A stretch of DNA of 9,079 bases, taken from contig CAZJRB010000183.1 of assembly GCA_964547995.1 (NCBI GenBank), positions 1 through 9,079 on the forward strand. The letters run 5' to 3'. Positions 7,301-9,079 of the stretch are shown piece after piece (position 1 is the first letter of the stretch; the number at the start of each line of letters is the position of its first letter). Origin of the DNA: CAZJRB01 sp964547995. Its GTDB lineage: Bacteria > Planctomycetota > Planctomycetia > Pirellulales > Thermoguttaceae. The position numbers and the translations under genes were made by a program. The notes beneath the pieces are model-generated. The model was not told the origin of the DNA, did no database searches, and saw only the letters and a list, made by a program, of their open reading frames with translations.

Positions 7301-8097
7301 CCGCTTATCTGATGGGGTTTGAAAGCTGGGTCGGTGGCCGGCAGTTTTCATGCTGGCAAGGCAATGAGCGCGGAGGCTTTTATGCCGGCGCGATGTATGC
7401 GATTCGCGATAAGAACGCTCAATACTGGTTGAACGAAGTGAACGGCCCGACCAACGTTGAACAGAGCCCGTTGCAGTCGGTTCGAACCTATGAAGTCTCC
7501 CCGTTCGAGTCCGAAAAAGGGAAGGTGATCTACTTCGGTGGCTTCGTCGCTGACCACGGACCATCTCCCAACACAGCCTGGATGTATAAGACCTCGATTG
7601 AAAACGCGCTACGCAAAGACGCCCCTCGACCGGTTCGCCTGACGCCTGAGCAAAGCAAAGCTCAACTCGCGGCATTAAGACAGCCTTACCGCTTCGAGTA
7701 TCGCGAAAAGCCAGCGTTCACCATCCAGATTCCAGGAGAGTTTGCCCGAGGGAATGCGACTGGCGGAAATGTGTTCCATGCTAAGAAAGCGTTCAACACA
7801 CTTTCCATAAGTGTCAGCCAATCTGGAGATCCTCATCAAGCCGCCAAACGATACGTCGAGTCGCTAAAACGGGTGGGCAATGGGAAGGCTGAATTAGTCA
7901 GGCAAAGCAAAACCAAACTTCCCGATGGGACTCCGGCAATGGAGTTTCTTGTCAAATGGGTGACCAAGCAGAATGCGGTACAAACCACTCAGGCCCTGAC
8001 TGCGTGTGACGACGGCCATTCCGTCACAATAGCCACCCACACCTGGGAAGTGGGGCTGCCGGACAAGCGGTTCTTTTTCACCCTGAAGTTTGAGTAA
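4336..8097 (+). CDS. Secreted sialate O-acetylesterase-type SGNH hydrolase fused to ankyrin repeats and a propeller-like module
   Basis: This is a 1253-residue exported protein. A signal peptide covers residues 1-28 (hydrophobic IVFILIAVTPVAG, likely cleavage after SVLA). Residues 30-465 form a complete SASA-family esterase. An N-terminal beta-sandwich starts at PPLTNNMVLQRN. The nucleophile motif GQSNM follows, with Ser120, then GALGGTQ at 194-200, WYQGE at 247-251, and DNIHP with Asp336 and His339 as acid and base. The unit ends at GLPASPF. The family removes acetyl esters from sugars such as sialic acid; the substrate here is unknown. Three ankyrin repeats follow: a degenerate one at 480-511, then 513-545 and 546-578 (DTPLHMAAFYAHPDFVALL). 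A PWSVRLERMY segment and a helix (about 588-627) come next, then a Ser/Thr/Pro-rich linker at 628-652. Residues 654-1085 are a tryptophan- and glycine-rich, probably beta-propeller-like module of unknown function, starting WEQSYKAG. The C-terminal domain at about 1118-1253 (IQIPGEFARG, PDGTPAMEFLVKW) resembles PsbP/DUF1795-like folds, but weakly. SASA enzymes usually end near residue 500, so this is a large fusion with no frameshift visible. Confidence 0.9.
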   Translation: MKLARQNQLAIVFILIAVTPVAGSSVLAEVKVAPPLTNNMVLQRNVNVPIWGTAAPGGDVTVSFHGQRKQTTADAAGRWKLALSPMKAGGPHTMTIAGKANTLTLSNVLIGEVWICTGQSNMDFPLTAFRAKYDAEVEAADMTEVRLANFDTKGQGTAWRECTPATASGFSATGFFFGRELHRKLKVPIGLIEGALGGTQLETWMSPAAAEECPELKWGQLYKWKRVGENYPQIKAMMPYPIRGAIWYQGEMNGTANTGHTYAHHFAAMVKHWRKDWGLGDFPVLYVQLPNYLKPQTDNPKDDSQRAWPALREAQRMCLNLKNTGMAVTIDIGMADNIHPVNKLDVGKRLALNARALVYGEKDLVYSGPIYRDMAIEGNRIRLNFDHVGSGLVSTTGQKLRGFGIASDDMRFVWADAVIDGGSVLVSSPQVPNPKHAVYAWAINPIISLFNREGLPASPFKTWIDPPPNKVAVPQPEAPTMNIWIAALQGNADAVRQSIAAGADANGKAEKGNSPLFLAALRGHTEAAKVLLDHGADPNIKNDKGDTPLHMAAFYAHPDFVALLIDRRADVDVKNNQGKTPSDNVAGPWSVRLERMYLQFAGAAGMKLDLERIKVARLKVAELLRTQDAAPAKGESSPTSTEGRTSRSPSATAWEQSYKAGYVDSQGRFAGGSEILHLEGHKGKLYAANSYWMEPSNIWYGGKDPKTPWSQILRLDRPNGKWEVDLELGPNNLRAENLKSVTFGTDGAGNSLERPVTLLIATAYSPNAKGADINVFVRDDDAGTWEKTVLISGTGESGENNSTRCMTVYRDRVTGVDRLFLPVGLLGIFTGVYDADVPGKIRWDKTPETGRLDKRSLAIIEANNSLVYSSGTKIYKRNDGPSPTHSMIFDASQLSKGPVASPVGGVRGLSVIPNPEGPSESLLFVWAPDSKSRSCVVRLDQDENGKYMHTKEECVADLMSEYLSGNPVYYTLAGYNQILPVLHPITKEPAYLMGFESWVGGRQFSCWQGNERGGFYAGAMYAIRDKNAQYWLNEVNGPTNVEQSPLQSVRTYEVSPFESEKGKVIYFGGFVADHGPSPNTAWMYKTSIENALRKDAPRPVRLTPEQSKAQLAALRQPYRFEYREKPAFTIQIPGEFARGNATGGNVFHAKKAFNTLSISVSQSGDPHQAAKRYVESLKRVGNGKAELVRQSKTKLPDGTPAMEFLVKWVTKQNAVQTTQALTACDDGHSVTIATHTWEVGLPDKRFFFTLKFE
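6295..6441 (+). repeat. Propeller-like module start, copy A (within the esterase gene)
   Basis: These 49 codons (residues 654-702 of the esterase protein) begin WEQSYKAG and include GGSE and HKGKLYAANSYW. The start of copy B at 8932-9078 in the next gene matches without gaps at 29 of 49 residues by hand count. The shared core is HKGKLYAA plus SYW. The two DNA stretches have diverged visibly, so this is an old protein-module duplication or shared family domain, not a recent DNA repeat. Confidence 0.75.
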
Positions 8098-8193
8098 CCC
8101 ACTTAGCAAAACCAGTCTTCGAGATTTCACCAAACCAAAGACAGAGTTCGAGTCAGAGACAAATCCCACGGGCAGGGAGAAGGAGACATTCAG
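8098..8193 (+). promoter_or_regulatory. Intergenic gap with ribosome binding site for the last gene
   Basis: This 96-base gap contains no gene and no clear hairpin/T-run terminator. AGGAG at 8181-8185, in the longer purine run GGGAGAAGGAGA, lies 8 bases before the ATG at 8194 and supports that start. Absence of a terminator is compatible with read-through from the esterase gene. Confidence 0.55.
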
Positions 8194-9079
8194 ATGAGCC
8201 ATCAGTCACTTTCGATGTTTGCAAACACGGTCGCGTTTCTTTGCACGTTATTCGCAGCTTCGGCGCCTTTAGAAGCCAACGACGAGGTCCGCGCCGCATT
8301 AAGAAACTACAAACTGATCTATGATCTCGATCTGGCCAAGCTCGGTCGACCGGTCAGGTATGACGTCGACGAAAGCACGAGATTTGTTGGTGAATTCGAC
8401 CGGATCGCCTACTGGCTGGAACTGCAGAAGCCGGGCGAGGAAGACAAGTTCGTTTGCGTCTCGATGGACGCCTTCACCGACGACGCGGCGAAGATCGGCG
8501 TGCCGACCACCGGAAGCCAGGCGGCTTTTCAGACGATGGTCGCGAAATTGAACGTCCTCTCGAATGTCGACGGCGTCAAACAAGGCCGGGGCCTCTCGGG
8601 CGGGAACATCGAGTTCTGGCCCAACAAGTATGCGCCGCTCAACGGGGCGAATATACCGGGCGCCAATGCCGAGGCCTTTGATTTCGGGGATCGAAAAGGG
8701 CCGCTTGAAGGCGGCTACGGCTGCATGCAGGTCCACAATCACGCCGCCCGGCAAACGATCTTCGCGATTAACAACTGGAACGGGGGCGCGAAGGCCGACA
8801 TCGGCATCGGTAACAGTCCCGGCCAGCATCGCGACTGGACCTTCGCGGGCAACGGCGAACAGTACCAGAGCAAGCGGCTCCGTATCCTGGTACGACCCAC
8901 AGGAAAACCCGCAAAGCCCAAGGAGCCGGGCTGGGAAAGATCCTATGCGGCGGGCAAGACGGACGTAAACGGACAGTTTCTCGGCGGATCGGAGATCTTT
9001 CACATTGAAAGCCACAAAGGCAAGCTCTATGCCGCCACCAGCTACTGGGAGGACGAGAACAACACGTACTACAGTAACG
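8194..9079 (+). CDS. Secreted protein of unknown function with N-terminal glycan-esterase-associated domain and propeller-like module (3' end cut off by window)
   Basis: The frame is open to the window edge, giving 295 residues of an incomplete protein. A signal peptide is likely at residues 1-28 (hydrophobic VAFLCTLFAASA, cleavage after LEA or ASA), although the N-terminus carries no Lys or Arg before the hydrophobic run. Residues about 38-235 form one domain (YKLIYDLDLAKLGRPVRYDV, FDRIAYWLELQ, SMDAFTDD, LSGGNIEFWPN, GYGCMQVHNH, GIGNSPG, DWTF). I recall similar sequences from planctomycete proteins, sometimes alongside SASA esterases or glycan-related domains, but I know no biochemical function. 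After a Pro/Lys-rich linker (PTGKPAKPKEP), residue 247 starts a second copy of the propeller-like module of the preceding gene (WERSYAAG, HKGKLYAATSYW), which continues beyond the window. Position and the shared module suggest the two proteins act together outside the cytoplasmic membrane. The start is fixed by AGGAG eight bases upstream. Confidence 0.85.
   Translation, partial: MSHQSLSMFANTVAFLCTLFAASAPLEANDEVRAALRNYKLIYDLDLAKLGRPVRYDVDESTRFVGEFDRIAYWLELQKPGEEDKFVCVSMDAFTDDAAKIGVPTTGSQAAFQTMVAKLNVLSNVDGVKQGRGLSGGNIEFWPNKYAPLNGANIPGANAEAFDFGDRKGPLEGGYGCMQVHNHAARQTIFAINNWNGGAKADIGIGNSPGQHRDWTFAGNGEQYQSKRLRILVRPTGKPAKPKEPGWERSYAAGKTDVNGQFLGGSEIFHIESHKGKLYAATSYWEDENNTYYSN
8932..9078 (+). repeat. 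Propeller-like module start, copy B (within the last gene, truncated by the window)
   Basis: Residues 247-295 of the last protein match residues 654-702 of the esterase fusion at 29 of 49 positions without a gap. The match begins at the conserved Trp right after a Pro/Lys-rich linker, which marks a clean module border. Only the start of the module is visible here. Confidence 0.75.

Overview
The window looks like chromosomal DNA of a member of the Planctomycetota or a close PVC relative. The evidence is G+C-rich coding sequence, an ECF sigma factor followed directly by a very large FecR/FGE-like/LamG mosaic protein, a secreted SASA-type esterase carrying ankyrin repeats, and several linker modules that I recall from planctomycete secreted proteins. 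This placement is inference from domain architecture; there is no rRNA or other phylogenetic marker here.

Layout: all four genes are on the + strand. Bases 1-289 hold no recognisable gene. An ECF sigma factor (290-817, GTG start) overlaps by one base (TAATG) a 1153-residue membrane-anchored protein (817-4278). That protein has a cytoplasmic N-terminus, one membrane segment, a FecR domain, a helical module, an FGE-sulfatase-like domain and a C-terminal LamG jellyroll. After 57 bp comes a 1253-residue secreted protein (4336-8097) made of a sialate O-acetylesterase-type SGNH hydrolase, three ankyrin repeats, a propeller-like module and a small C-terminal domain. After 96 bp comes a fourth secreted protein (8194 to the window edge, incomplete). 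It has a different N-terminal domain, followed by the start of a second copy of the propeller-like module.

Working model (inference): the sigma factor and the FecR protein form a signalling pair, with the LamG and FGE-like domains facing the periplasm or cell surface as possible sensors. The two downstream genes encode exported proteins probably involved with acetylated glycans and may be co-transcribed targets. I saw no tRNA, rRNA, CRISPR array, insertion sequence, phage gene or convincing terminator. The most unusual content is the domain mosaicism of the second and third genes and the module shared by the third and fourth genes.
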